Source: Fagopyrum homotropicum (lineage: Eukaryota; Streptophyta; Magnoliopsida; Caryophyllales; Polygonaceae). Taken from it: a stretch of DNA of 64,000 nucleotides. A program made the translations under genes and the position numbers. The notes under the pieces were generated by a model, which did no database searches, had not been told where the DNA came from, and saw nothing but the letters and a program-made list of their open reading frames with translations. Shown here piece by piece: positions 1 through 12,000 of the stretch; position 1 is the first letter of the stretch, and the number at the start of each line of letters is the position of its first letter. Location: NCBI GenBank assembly GCA_033239125.1, contig BSWB01000001.1:113764916-113828915 (forward strand), in the 5' to 3' direction.

Positions 1-1101
1 AGTTAATACAAATTGAAACATAAAAACCTACTTAATCTACATTTATACAATAAAAGCGTACCTACCCTTTTACTCAAAAATAATTTGAACTAATTGAACA
101 AAAATTTTAAACGAATTGTACAAAAACTTTGAACTAAAGAGTGTCCGTAAAAAAAATTAACACAACGCTCCGTAATTCCGTACCCGAATAACAACTTCAT
201 ACTTGAACCTTTACCAACAAAATATCACACTAGAAGAAAGAAGAAAAAATATAAAAAAAAAAAAAAAAAAAAAAAGAAGAAGAAGAAGAAGAGGGAAACT
301 GACTTGCACACAAATGAAGATTTTAGATCCGAAAAGAGTTACAAATCCATCAATCGATTGATAAAATTAAAACTTGGACAACAAATTAATTCAACAATAT
401 AAGGTACTGCTCTCATTCTGAACTTAAGAGATTTAACCTATTATATGTCCATGAATTTGAATTCAGGAAAGAGGATTATGCAAGAGTAAGAAAGCATAAA
501 AGACACTAATGGTCGAGGAGAATTGAAACCCGACAAATTCGGTTCTATAAAACGAACTGCTTTTGCTCAACAGGAGTGCTACTAAACAACCCAAAGCTGT
601 AGGATATTGAAGCAATACCAAAGTCCGTTTCACTAATAAAAAGAAGCAAGTTCGGGCAAAGAGGATGACACACATCTCTCCATTATCAAGAACAAAGTTT
701 GGGTGACAAATCCATAGGCTATGCAACACAAGAGAAGAATCACGAATGAGGCGACAGGGATGCAATTATATATTTATTTTTCTCTAATACAAATTTTTTA
801 TATGCTTGAAAACGGTCTAGAAGAATGATAAAAATCATAAAATGTGATATGGATAATTTTGTATTGACAAATATGAAAAGTAATTGGGCATAGGTGGTTT
901 GATTATTTTGTTACCATAGCTGCTTATGAACAACTAATACACGTCTAGTTTGATTTACAAAAAAGTGTTTATTGCTCTCCTTTTATTGGTTAATTCAAAA
1001 CATAAATTAAGTGTGAAGCTAAAAATAAAATTAAAAGCCATCAATGAATATGATTTTGTATTTAACAGAATGTTTAAATGTGTACCTTTTCAAACAGATA
1101 A
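1..1101. other. AT-rich intergenic sequence, no gene seen
   Basis: I see no supportable gene here. The open frames are short, lack recognisable domains and have no splice or codon pattern that suggests coding. The only distinct item is an A-run followed by GAA repeats near 250-294. Confidence 0.6.
250..294. repeat. poly(A)/(GAA)n simple repeat
   Basis: A run of about 22 A is followed directly by six GAA triplets. This could be a microsatellite that grew from the poly(A) tail of a retroposed sequence, but no source element is recognisable upstream. Confidence 0.85.
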
Positions 1102-1173
1102 GGTCCCATGGTCTAGTGGTCAGGACATTGGACTCTGAATCCAGTAACCCGAGTTCAAGTCTCGGTGGGACCT
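1102..1173 (+). tRNA. tRNA-Gln (anticodon CUG)
   Basis: The 72-nt sequence folds as a full cloverleaf. The acceptor stem GGTCCCA pairs with TGGGACC, and the anticodon stem TTGGA/TCCAG encloses the loop CTCTGAA with anticodon CTG, which reads CAG (glutamine). The T arm carries GTTCAAGTC (B box) and the D arm TAGTGGTCAGGA (A box). No intron and no encoded CCA are present, as expected for a nuclear plant tRNA gene. A CAA motif lies a few bases upstream, a common start signal for plant pol III tRNA genes. Confidence 0.95.
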
Positions 1174-1180
1174 TCTAATA

Positions 1181-1186
1181 TTTTTT
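1181..1186 (+). terminator. RNA polymerase III T-run terminator
   Basis: A TTTTTT run starts 8 nt after the tRNA discriminator base, with a second T-run just after it. This is the normal pol III stop signal. Confidence 0.85.
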
Positions 1187-1698
1187 ATTTTTTGCATACA
1201 GCAGCGATATGCAATGGTACATTGGTACTTGCTTGTTTGTTGCCAACCTGATAACCACCAACATACACTGCCAACTGACAAGCTTTCTTCTGTCCTATTC
1301 CTTTTGAGCTTTCAGCATTTGTTTACATTTGCCAAAAGATATAAAGGAAGCCATCTCCATCTAGAATTAACACTTTACAATTCACTTAAGCAACACAATC
1401 TGAGATAAATTACATAAAATTGATCTTAACAAACAAAGAATGACTTTTGTTGCTCGTTTCCACCACCAAACAAGCTCAAACAAATCAGAACGGACACTCA
1501 CATTCATACACGCCTTCTCGCATCAATAGATATGTCAACCCATCCTGCATCCACAACTTCCCTAAAATCTCGAATCGTCAATTTCCCAATACATCAAGGG
1601 CTGTACACCTCTGCAAAGACGAGACTCGACGCCAAAATTGGACTCCAAAACCCCGCGGTTATTAACAATAAAGAATGTAGAATAATCCACTCATCATC
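1187..1698. other. Spacer between tRNA and kinase gene, includes kinase 3' UTR
   Basis: No gene is seen. The part next to 1698 must include the 3' UTR of the minus-strand kinase gene; I cannot place its poly(A) site with confidence. Confidence 0.5.
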
Positions 1699-4600
1699 CT
1701 ATTCTTCGCCTTGTCTCTCTAAATCACGATCATCGTAAGGATCAGGGAATATCTCCCTGGACTGTCTCCTTTGAGACACCAAATGCTCCGCCCCATGACC
1801 ATTGTTGGCCCCACCACTGCCCTTTGACCCAGACACCGAGCGTCGCATGCTGCTCGTCCCCTCTACTCTTGAAGCAGAAGCTGTCGGCCCAGTTGGCCCC
1901 ACATCTGAGCTATGCCTCCAGCTCCCAAACACACCTGCATTCCAAGAACCTCTTGAAGACGAGGTCCTGAGCCTAGCAGAGCCCATGTTCTCTTGTCGGA
2001 CTACCTTCAATGGATTCTCCAAAGCCCTCAGGATGTACCTCATCAGAGGCCTCCTCGAAGGCTTTGGGTTTAGGCATGACCTCGCAACTACAGCCATGGC
2101 CCACACTTCCTCTAGGAGATCCTCATCAACAATCAAAGACGGGTCCACAATCTTGATTATGAGTTCTTTATCATATATGTTTATGAAAGGGAGTGTCTGA
2201 TCCAACCATTCCTTTATAGTAGCATCACTGGATGCGCTCATACCCATCTTTCCCGTTACTAGCTCTAGTAATACCTTTCCAAAGCAGTACACATCGTAAG
2301 TGCATGTTGATGTTTGAGAACCTGGTCACAAGGTAAGCACGTCATTTTAAGTTCCAAAAACAACCATGAGATTATAAGATTAAAACATATGTGAGCAAAA
2401 TATCATAACCATAATGTAAATTGTAAACAAACTTTCTAGCCAACCAACTTATGTTTCCTACTATAGATCACAGCTTCACATCCTTCAAACTTTTCATGTT
2501 AGTAGACTATTCTAACTAATAAAATTAAGACCCGGTATTCAGACAGGTAAGTTCTGATAATTCCATACATTTGTGGAAACTTGCTCGAACAATTTTCCTT
2601 CATTATTCATGCTGTTCTCCAGCAGATTAAAGTCAGCAAGATACTGAATAAAGAAATTATATGCGGAGAAGAAAAGGCTGCAGAAATGATAATGTACTTT
2701 TTTAATGGTTAGTTGTTTATGGAGCCATGTGCTCCTTATGAACAGGCTAAATCCCATATCATTAGAAGACAAAGAAAGTCTAAAATATCAGCCATAAATT
2801 CGTTTAGAAGTTTGTAACTCGACGTTCCCAACAAACAGCCTATTTCCTTTACCATTTCTCATCATGTGATTCAAATTCCCATACAATCATTGTCCTATTC
2901 CAGCTATTATGTCAAAGAATTAGCTCAAAGACAAACTAGTAGGTTACCTAACCTGAATATGTCAGGAATCATGATGTGTATATTTATGTATATACCAAGT
3001 GTGACCCAGAAAAGGCTAATATAGTAATATGGTTCAATGATTGGCTAAAACTAACGGCATAGAGATTGTCAGAGAGGAAGCTCCAGTTCAGTCCAAAGGT
3101 AAGAGCCCCACATTTTCCACACTAATTAGTTACCTTTCTTCACCCTCAAGATCACCAACATCTTCACAAGTATAATAAAAATCAAAAAGAAAGGAACTGA
3201 ATGATATTTAGAAGTTACCCTCTATTAGAGGACTGCAGTAACAAAATCAATGAGCAAGTGACGCAAGTGGATATCATATTTTTTCAATGATAATATCCGC
3301 CTCATTTTTTTCTTTGAAAAGATACATTGGTGGAGAATGTAAGTTTTAGGGAAAATATAAAGTTTATCCTGAGAAAAAAAAGTCTGCCTCAGTTTTGTGT
3401 GATAAGAAGGCGAGTCCTGAAATATGCATTGTTGTCATGACAGCTACAGTTTATGCAACAACAATGAAATTATACAATTTTTTTCTCCATAGGTCTTGTA
3501 TTCTAAAAATAACAGTAATTGTCATACTGAAAGCTTTCATGTCTAAAAATGAGCATTTGAAGCAAACCTTGATTTAATCCACAAGCTATATCTATTTTCA
3601 CTTTTATGAGAGCAGGTGCTTCTCAAGACAAAAAATAAAAAATGATCTAATGTTAGTTAGGAGCCTTGAAAATGTAAAGATACAATTTTTAGTTCGTAAA
3701 GCAGTGTACCAGTTAGTCAGTTACTGATAGACCGGGCAGAAAATAATATGCAACAGGATACTCAAAGGCAAAGCACGTGCTCATATAAAAAGGTGCATAC
3801 CTGATGATGAACCTTGCTCGGAAGTCCTGCACATACCAAGAGAAAGGCTGTTTAGAGGACAATATATAACTTGTTTCCAAAAAGATCAAGATATGAATAT
3901 AAATCTCACTCCTAAAGCAATTATTGAAACAAAATCCTCAAATATATTGACTTTAATCCTGGTTGTGTTAATAACAAATGCTATATTTGTGTGTCCCCTT
4001 TAGCTCTTCTAGTTTAGGATTTTAGGCATTCACAAAGAGCATGACTTTTCTCCCAGTAAACTAGTCAATAGATAAAACCAGTTCATATGTGCAAAGCTAA
4101 AGAAACACCATAATTACCATATTGTCAACAAAAGACAGAAATGCTTGCTAATCATCACAGCTAAAAAGCAAAAACCCAACAAAGAGGTAATAATACATAT
4201 TAATCCTCCCAGAATTCAACATGACTTAATGGGATTAAGGGGAGATTGCTTACTGTGGTATCCGCAGAAATCTGGTAATCATACTCTGATGTACATCCCC
4301 TTCTTGAGCACAAATCTCGCTCAGGCTTCCAAGTCGTACTTCAAATTTATCATCAAGTAGTATGCTGCTTGCTTGAACATCTCTACACACCAATATTCAA
4401 ATGGAACTAATTAATCAAGCATGCAAGAAGCTGTATAGAATAGGTTACAGAATGACAAGATTTTCATTCTTCAGCCCCAAATAGATTATGTTACTAGGTA
4501 AAGAGTCTAAAGCCCTTTTATAAAAGGGCTTGTAAAAAGGAGAAACCAAATAAAGGCTCCATAGAAGAGTTAGGACTTTAATATGTATTTTAACCTTTTG

Positions 4601-6662
4601 AGATAAAATAAGCATCAGATAAAAAGTATCAACCTATTTGAGAATTTGAGAACTATAACCTATTAAAAAAGAGGAAAGTTGGAGAAGATCACCTATGAAC
4701 AAAGGGAGGACTACATTCGTGATGTAGGTAAGATAGTGCTTCTGCAGCTCCTAATGCTATTTTCAATCTTGTAATCCAATCTAGAGACTGCAAACCATCA
4801 TCATCGGAATTGACCTTCCTGTATAGAGAGCTTGACAAGTCTCCATATGGCATATACTTGTAAACAAGGTACTTCTCATTCTCGTTCTCCAAGCAGTGTC
4901 CCAAAAGAGGAATCAATCTAGGATGTGAAACCTTACTCAAGAAATCTAACTCAAGCAAGTATGCCTCCCTTCTAACTGTATTTAAATCAACTCTTTTGAC
5001 AACCACAGGGATTCCACCTTCCAAGAGACCCCTAAACAAATCACCAGAATGCCCATTTTTTATGAGATTAGTGTCACCGAAGTCGTCTGTTACTTGGAGC
5101 AGCTGCTGGTAAGTGAACGCCTCGCCCAGACTAGCAAAGTTAATAGCCAATCCAGGAGATTGAGGGGTGGCTGCAGTGGGAATCGGACCGACTCCATTCC
5201 CTCTCTGCCTTGACGCACCTCTCCTACGGGTGCATATGAGCAGCAAGACCAGTAACAGAAGAAGAAGCAACAGACCCAGTCCACCGAAAATAGCTGCAAG
5301 TATGACAGTCGTCCACTTATGGCTCTTTCTTGCAGTTGATCTTGGGGCTCCACTGCCCAGTTCAGTATTGTTTAAAAGCCCAAAATTATCAAAAGCCAAT
5401 CCTTTGGAAGCATAGAATGAGGTGCAATCTGCCAAAGTTCTCTGGCCAGTAACATTTCGGAGGCAATTTGCAGCAACAGATGCATTGCTCTTTGCAGGTG
5501 CAGGAAGCTCACCTTCAAAGTAATTGCTTGACACATCGATGAAAGCAAATCTCTGGATCACAGATGTCAAATTACCATAATACTTGTTATTTGAGAGATT
5601 AAACAGACCAGTTCTTGTCTTAATAGTTGATGAATCATTTGGAAGTGCACCCGTAAAATAATTACCAGAGACATCAACAAAATGGATTGAAGACAAGAAC
5701 CACAATGCATCCGGTATGGCACCCGAAAAGTTATTGCGACTCAAATCTACAACTTCTAACCCACTCATATTTTTAAAGAACCCACCTGGCAACTCACCGG
5801 AAAGGCTACTGTTTGCCATCAGAATTCTCTGCAGGTTCTTCATCCCATTCAAATCCAAAGGCAATGAACCGTCCAGCAAATTGAAGCTCAGATCAAGGTC
5901 AACCAAGCTAGAAAGATTACCAAACTGTGGAGGAACCGAACCGGACAAAAGATTCCCCGAAAGATTCAGCTTCTGAAGGTTGGACAAAGCCCCAATGCCA
6001 GGAGGAATCAAATCAGACAAGAAATTCAATGATATGTCAAGGACAGAGAGGCTCCGAAGAGAAGAAAATGAACCAGGAACAGTCCCGGACAATGAATTAC
6101 TTGACAGATCAAGAACCACTAGGCTGGAAAGCTGCCCTAAAGACAAAGGGATCATTCCAGAGAGCTTATTATGTGACAAATTTAAATCCTCGAGCCTGGT
6201 CAAAGTCCCAAGACTCGAAGGAATGGCACCCACAATCAAGCAAGAGCTGAGATCAAGCACTTTCAGATTACCCATTGACTGTCCAAACCAATCAGGAATC
6301 TGCCCAGGTAGGGCAAATGAGGAGGCATTAAAGGACTCTAAACTAGTCAAATTGGCAAGAGAATCAACATTAAATTGCCGGTTAAGGTTCCCAAGTCGAG
6401 TCCTCCTAAACCTCGAGATGTTAATCCCCACAACAGTGCCATTTTTACAATTGATCCCTCGCCAAATTAAGCAAGGGTCAGCCTTAATCGGCCACTCCTT
6501 CGCCCTTATCCCCAATGAAGATCTGAGTTGAAGCAAAACCTGACGTTCAAAGGAAGAACTTAACGGTTCCTGTGCAAATGTGCAGTTGCCTAGCAAAAGC
6601 CAAAGCAGTAGAAGAAAGAACGGTGGAGATTTTGTAAATGTAGTGGGTTTAAGAAGATCCAT
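1699..6662 (-). CDS. LRR receptor-like protein kinase (atypical, pseudokinase), four exons
   Basis: Exons by splice sites: 4693-6662, 4254-4382, 3801-3826 (only 26 nt) and 1699-2321. All introns are GT-AG and the joined frame is 2748 nt, giving 915 residues. An N-terminal signal peptide (about residues 1-30, ending FAQ) precedes an LRR N-cap with CLIWRGINC and about ten LRRs. A single membrane segment lies near residues 453-476, followed by an intracellular kinase-like domain. The ATP-anchoring lysine is present (VVVK, about residue 556), but the glycine loop is degenerate (GHSGDLFRG). HRD is followed by VQASS rather than the usual Lys...Asn, and the DFG position reads LGSLSE. Catalysis is therefore unlikely and the protein is probably a scaffold or signalling pseudokinase at the plasma membrane. 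The C-terminal tail is rich in Ser, Arg and Gly. From memory it resembles Arabidopsis At2g16250; ligand unknown. No frame defects are seen. Confidence 0.9.
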
Positions 6663-7384
6663 TTAAGGAACAACCAGTGGTAGCAACAATCCGGATTCAT
6701 CTGTACATTGTTGTACTTATCCTCATTTCAGAATCACATAGCAGATGGAAGAAATTGAGGGTTTCGATACGGACTAACGATAATTGCATTAGCCTCCTTC
6801 GATTTTCTGGGTTAAAAAAATCACAGAAAATGAGAATGGGGAAAAGGGTGATCGAGGTTTATGTTAAATATAGAGAGAGAAGTCAAAAAAGCAAAGTTTA
6901 CCCCAAAATCACGAGCTTTCTTCCCGTGTATCTTTAATGGAGGAATCACGAACACTTTCTGTTGTATTTAGCTTTCAGTTTCTTCGGTTGACGAATCAGA
7001 GGGATGGGTTGGAGGAAGAGAGGAAGAGGGAGAAGAGTCAAATTGCGAGAACAGTATTGGGTTGTCAACAAAACTAAATTTAAAATTCGAGAGAGGATAT
7101 TAATTAAGTAATAATTCTGGAGAGAGAAGGATGGCGAGGTTTGAATGAATGATTTGATGTGAGATGTGGGTTTGCTGGCTGATGATGATGCTCTAGTCAA
7201 ATGCTGTAATGGGTGGGTGTCGCCTTCTGCTTGATGCTTCTTCTTCTCTATAACAGTAAACAGTAGACACCATTAACAACTTCCCAATCTACAGAGAGCC
7301 AGGCAGCCAGCTTTTGTTTGCTATATTTAATGGGCAGATACACAAACACTTAGCTCCTTTTTAGGGTTTTTTCTTTTTTTTCGC
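6663..7384 (-). promoter_or_regulatory. Likely 5' UTR and promoter region of the LRR kinase gene
   Basis: This is the upstream flank of the minus-strand kinase gene. Its minus strand is pyrimidine-rich, typical of plant 5' UTRs. A weak TATA-like ATTAAATATAG (minus) lies near 7323-7333. An 84-codon minus-strand open frame (6946-7200) could be a uORF if the leader is that long, but it has no recognisable domain. The transcription start is not determined. Confidence 0.35.
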
Positions 7385-7490
7385 TGACCTGTACCTTTGC
7401 AATTTTTGGTATTAAAATATACGTTTTCTTAAATAATTTTTCTAAATAACTGTATTATTTTTTAGAATATCAATACAAGTATTTTGGTAA
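7385..7490. repeat. Direct repeat, left copy
   Basis: About 105 bp resemble 10893-11000 in the same orientation. Shared blocks include TTTGCAATTTTTGGTATTAA and TCTAAATAACTGTATT in the same order and spacing. The two copies bracket about 3.4 kb of small repeats. Confidence 0.75.
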
Positions 7491-7496
7491 GATAAC

Positions 7497-7905
7497 ATGG
7501 GTCGTAATAAGAGACAAGCTACTCACGTTCGGATCGTTAAAAGATCGGTTTCACCTCGTTTGTTTTTTAAACGAGTCGAATATGAACATATTTGAAGCTT
7601 GTATAACATTTTGGTTCGGCTCGGACTTGACTTGTTTATAAACAAGTCGAGTTTGAGCATGTCAATGATCGGCTCGTTCGGATAATGTTCGGCTTGTTCG
7701 GATAAAATAAAACTATAGGAGCATTATTTTAGCCGAGTTATTCGGACTCGGCGCGTCAAAAGTTCTGCTCGAGCTTGTTCACTTTCTAAACAAGAAGAAT
7801 ATGAACACATTTTAAAGTTCGTATAAAATTTAGGCTATAATCGGGCCGAATCATTTACAAATGAGCCGAGCTTGAGCATGTCAATGCTTGGCTCGTATAA
7901 CACCC
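7497..7905. repeat. Diverged GC-rich repeat pair (TE remnant of unknown type)
   Basis: Two related units of about 125 bp (roughly 7555-7680 and 7770-7893) share the order GAATATGAACA, TTGAGCATGTCAATG and GGCTCGT, with internal dyads such as CTTGTTTATAAACAAG. Plant genomes carry many nonautonomous elements with CTCGTTTA/TAAACGAG dyads; I cannot assign a superfamily because the ends are not clear. Confidence 0.55.
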
Positions 7906-8639
7906 CTAAAGATAACCAATCTGAATTATTTGTTGTAAAGCTAACCCTTAGGCCTTAGCCTTTTCAAGTTTTACAAATAAAAGTTTATCCCTCTTTTTCC
8001 TCTGTTTTTTCCTAGGGATGGGCAAGCGAGATTGAGCCCGTCTCGTCCCGTCCCTATCCCGACCACGATAAGTCCCGATGAGATTCAATTAAAAAAACTA
8101 AAGGTTCGTCCCCAACCCGTCTCATGTAAAATAGTTGGGATGGGACTAAGATGGCCTCAATTCAGTCTCATCTGGTCCCATTTCCACCCGTGGTTTTTCT
8201 TTCTTTTGACAACAAATTTGTGTATGATCTATCAAAGTTGCTTCAAATTGATTCATCAAATTGATCTAATAGTTAATATTAAGGTTTACTTTCTAAATTC
8301 GATCTAACTCATGTATTCTATCTTTTGTTTCTCTTTTTTTTAATTTGATTCAATACTTGCTACTAAATAGTGAAGTTTGAAGAGCTTTAAGTTTGAAGAG
8401 CTTTAATTTCTCTATTTTGTGGTTTTTATTGATCAAATCTATCACATCTAATTGTTGTTCTTTAAATTTTGTTTTGTTGATTCATTTTTATTCGATATTT
8501 GTTGTTTGTGTTTTTTAATCGATTGAATTGATTTGTTTTGATTTATATGAAAGAATCGTCATCCCAATTAGGTCTGACCACTTGGATCCTGCCTAGTTAG
8601 TTATCCGTGATTTCGTTCTTATTCTCCTTGTAGACTAGA
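7906..8639. other. Intergenic sequence with a short GGGAC/GTCCC-rich remnant
   Basis: Around 8020-8175 CCCGTC/GTCCC-type words recur, a pattern seen in plant repeat remnants. The rest is AT-rich with nothing recognisable. Confidence 0.4.
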
Positions 8640-9660
8640 TTTTGTATTGTCAACAATAATATTTTAAGTATTAAACAGTTATGTTTTTTTATGTTGTCAG
8701 TGACTTAAATAAGAAAAAAAAATTCATGTCAACAAAGACATACAATTATATGTTTTCCATTGTCAACAACATAGTAAACAAAACTATTTTCTTTATTTGT
8801 ATTGTCAACAACATATTAATCACGCATGATGTGTTTTCTGCTACCAATTAGACATTGATCAACACAAATATTTTGTTTGACCGTCAATAAAACATTAAAA
8901 CATATTTACGTTGTGTTTTTCTACTATGAACAACACATTAAACAAAAAATAAGTTTTAATTTGCACTGCCTAACACGTCAAATATGTAAAATATGTTTTT
9001 TATTATCAAAACACATTAATCAACAAAAAATTTGGTTTATTTGTGTTGTCAACAATAACTCATCTTAACAAAGATGTTTTTTCTACACCGTCAACAACAT
9101 ATTAAACAACAAAATTTTGGTTTACGTGTGTTGTCAATAACACATTAAACATCAAATATTTGTTTATCTATTGTGAACAACACCCCAACTTTTAATTTGT
9201 GCCTTCCACAACACATAAAATACCATATAAAATACTTGTATCTCTATTAAACAACACTAATTTGTTTATTTGTGTTATCATCTATACGTGAAACACCAAA
9301 ATAGAGGAGGGGATGGGGTTCTGTCAACAATACAATTAATAAAACAAATTGCTTTATTTATATTGTCAACAACAAATGAAATACCAATATAGAGAAAAAT
9401 TTTTACTAATAAAATTTATTATTACTTTTAACAAAAGTCCATACATTTAATCATTGAGTTTTGTGTTGTCAACAAAGTTTAAAATATATAAAGAAAAATT
9501 AATCTTGTGAACAACATTGCAAATATGAAAACAAAGTTGTTTATATTGTCAATAACATTCCAAATATTTAATTATTGTGTATTTGTGTTGTAAACAAAAC
9601 CCAAATTTCACATATTATTTAGTGTTATCTACACTATGATACAATTCTTTTGTTGATGTC
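8640..9660. repeat. Degenerate ~42-bp minisatellite (TTGTCAACAACA ... ACATTAAACA)
   Basis: The words TTGTCAACAACA and ACATTAAACAA recur about 20 times. Neighbouring copies are spaced 42, 43, 42 and 42 bp at 8761/8803 and 9045/9088/9130/9172. Units have diverged strongly, so this is an old array. There is no coding capacity. Confidence 0.8.
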
Positions 9661-9902
9661 AACATACATGATGTTCCTTTGTTTAACATTAATTCTTCTT
9701 TTGTTATTATGTCACCTTTGTTTAATATTTTTCATTGTTCTTTTTGTTTTGTAAATTGGATTAATTGATTTAAATATTATATCAACAACTTCAAGTAGAT
9801 TGTTGTTTTCTTTGGAGTTTCCAATGAGAAGTAGCTAATAAGTGTGGAATGAGAGACAATACAAGATGACTTTACTCTAATCCATTAGTTACCTAACCAT
9901 TT
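9661..9902. other. AT-rich spacer
   Basis: Nothing recognisable between the minisatellite and the foldback element. Confidence 0.5.
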
Positions 9903-9911
9903 TATTTTTTT

Positions 9912-10806
9912 GGGAAATTTCGGATGGTACCCTCGTGGTTTGGGGTATTCCGGATTTTGACCAACAGTTTTTTCAAGTTCGGATGGTACCCTTAAGTTTA
10001 TGTTGTTTTTCGGATTATGTCCAAATTCATTAAAATTTTTTAAATTCCATTAAAAACAAACAAAAGAAAATAAATTAAAATTAAAAAACAAATTAAAATA
10101 GAAAGAATGATTTATTTATTTTAAAACTAAAGTAAAACAGTAAAAAAAAAAAAATTTAAAAATAAAGTTTTATATTAATTTAAAAATAAATAAATTACAC
10201 AATTTTTAAAAATTCAAAAAAAATCATTGTTTTATTTTATTTTAAAAATAAATAAATTGAATTAGCATTTTTTTAACAAAATCTAAAACATAAGTGTTAT
10301 ACTTTATTTAAAAAATAAATAAAATAAAGGTTCTTTTAAAAAATTAAAAATAAATTCACTGTTTTAATTTATTATAAAAATAAATAAATCAGTTTTCTAT
10401 TTTATAAATTTCCTTTTACTTTATTTTAAAAAGTGAATTTTTTTAAATTTTTTAAAAGAATCTTTTTATTTATTTTTTAAATAAAATAAATGAAACACTG
10501 ATGTTTTAAAAATTTTAAAAATTATCTAATTAATTTATTTTTAAATTAATATAAAAAATTTTTTAAAAAAAAAGTTACTGTTTTACTTTAGTTTTAAAAT
10601 AAATAAATTATTCTTTCTATTTTAATTTATTTTTTAATTTTATTTTATTTTCTTTTGTATGTTTTTAATGGAATTTTAAAAAAATTAATGAATTTGGGCA
10701 AAATCCGGAAAACAACATAAACTTAAGGGTACCATCAGAACTTGAAAAAACTGTTGGGCAAAATCCGGAATACCCTAAACCACGAGGGTACCATCCGGAA
10801 TTTCCC
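9912..10806. mobile_element. Foldback/MITE-like element, Mutator type
   Basis: The 895-bp element starts GGGAAATTTCGGATGG and ends CCATCCGGAATTTCCC. The inverted complementarity continues almost to the centre near 10360, so the arms are each about 440 bp. The outer arms hold GGTACCCTCGTGG and its complement. It is flanked by a 9-bp direct repeat TATTTTTTT (9903-9911 and 10807-10815), the target-duplication size typical of Mutator-like elements. It has no coding capacity and would form a long hairpin if transcribed. The T-rich flank makes the exact TSD boundary slightly uncertain. Confidence 0.85.
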
Positions 10807-10892
10807 TATTTTTTTTCTTGTAATATTTCATATTATGCATAATTTGGTTCTTGTGTAATGTATACCTTTATCAAATTAAATTACTTTTATTT

Positions 10893-11000
10893 TGTCGGTA
10901 CATTTGCAATTTTTGGTATTAAAATATATATATTTTTTCAATGTGATTTCTAAATAACTGTATTTTTGATTTTTTGTAGAATTTCTATACCGTAACCAGA
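10893..11000. repeat. Direct repeat, right copy
   Basis: Partner of 7385-7490 (same orientation). See that entry. Confidence 0.75.
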
Positions 11001-11539
11001 AACGATAACTCTTCTACCATAAATGTTAGACCCCATCTTTTTTATATTATTTTGATGAATCTAATTAACTATAATAATGGTATTGTATATTTTAAAAAGT
11101 TATAACTTCGTGTGTATATATATATACACACGCATGAAAAAACCCCATTAGGACTATCTTCTATGCTACAAATGTCATACGCCAATGGTTTTAACAAGCA
11201 ATTGCTTCTCTTCGGCCAAGGTTGTGGGGGTAGGGTTATTCCATCGATAACGTACAAGTCATGTATCTAGTTGTGTTTGGAAATTTTTGGTGGGTTAGGA
11301 ACTGATATTGATAGGTGAAAGGGGGTTCTAGGTCTTATGATTTGTTTGTATGATATTAAGGTTTCGATAAACTTGGTTATGAGTGCGTTGGAATCTATGT
11401 AGAGTAGGTGTAATATTTTTTTTCAATGTTTATCTTCCTCATATAAACTTTTTATTGATAATAAGTGGATACATTTGAAACAACATCAACTACATTCAAA
11501 GAGAAGTTACATCCAACAAATAAGGAATGCAATTCATTT
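11001..11539. other. Intergenic sequence with a perfect 24-bp palindrome
   Basis: No gene seen. Positions 11109-11132 form a perfect inverted repeat with CGTGTG/CACACG arms around a (TA)n core. Confidence 0.6.
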
Positions 11540-12000
11540 AGGCGATGATTGATAAGGAGTTGTGCTAGAGGATATGGGTCTCTCTTTGGGGACTTTTTTT
11601 CTTTCCATTCCTCCATTCAGTTCTCAACCTTTAATGTGAGTACAAAAAGTGTTTAGTGAGCAAAGTCTAAGTTTTTGTGCTTTGAGAGCTATCACTCAAT
11701 GTGTTTCTTTTCCATTTCACGGACATCGCAAATAATGTGTGTGTTCTCATAAGTAGTTATTGGGCTTTTGATAAGTCTCTGTTAACTCTTAAGGAGAAAA
11801 GGAATGAACAACCTACCAAGGTGGTCTTCTATAAAGTCGATATGTGGGTGAGGGTGCATGACTTGCCCTTGTGTGTTGTAAACTTAATCGACACTCACTT
11901 GAACAGAAATTGTTTTGTCAAGCTGGTGGAGATTGATGGGGCATGTGTGTTGTTGGGAGGTAAATGATGAGAGCAAAAGTGTAAGCCTCATGTCTAGCAA
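11540..12000 (+). pseudogene. Relic of LINE (non-LTR retrotransposon) ORF1, DUF4283-like
   Basis: The open segment 11701-11967 encodes 88 residues containing AFDKSLLTLKE, then PTKVVFYKVDMWVRVHDLPL and a later VEIDG. This order matches the DUF4283 domain and the start of the adjoining zinc-knuckle region in ORF1 of plant L1-type LINEs. No ORF2 (endonuclease/RT) is visible nearby, and the frame is broken on both sides, so this is a dead fragment. A domesticated DUF4283 gene is less likely given the short broken frame. Confidence 0.6.

Noticed and set aside
463..765. 100-codon minus-strand open frame near the left edge
   Set aside because: No domain, low-complexity hydrophobic translation and no conserved context; consistent with a chance frame in AT-rich DNA.
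6946..7200. 84-codon minus-strand frame upstream of the kinase gene as a separate gene
   Set aside because: Pyrimidine-rich leader translation without domain; at most a uORF.
11109..11132. 24-bp palindrome as a regulatory site
   Set aside because: Core is a (TA)n run with short CGTGTG/CACACG arms; easily explained as a microsatellite.
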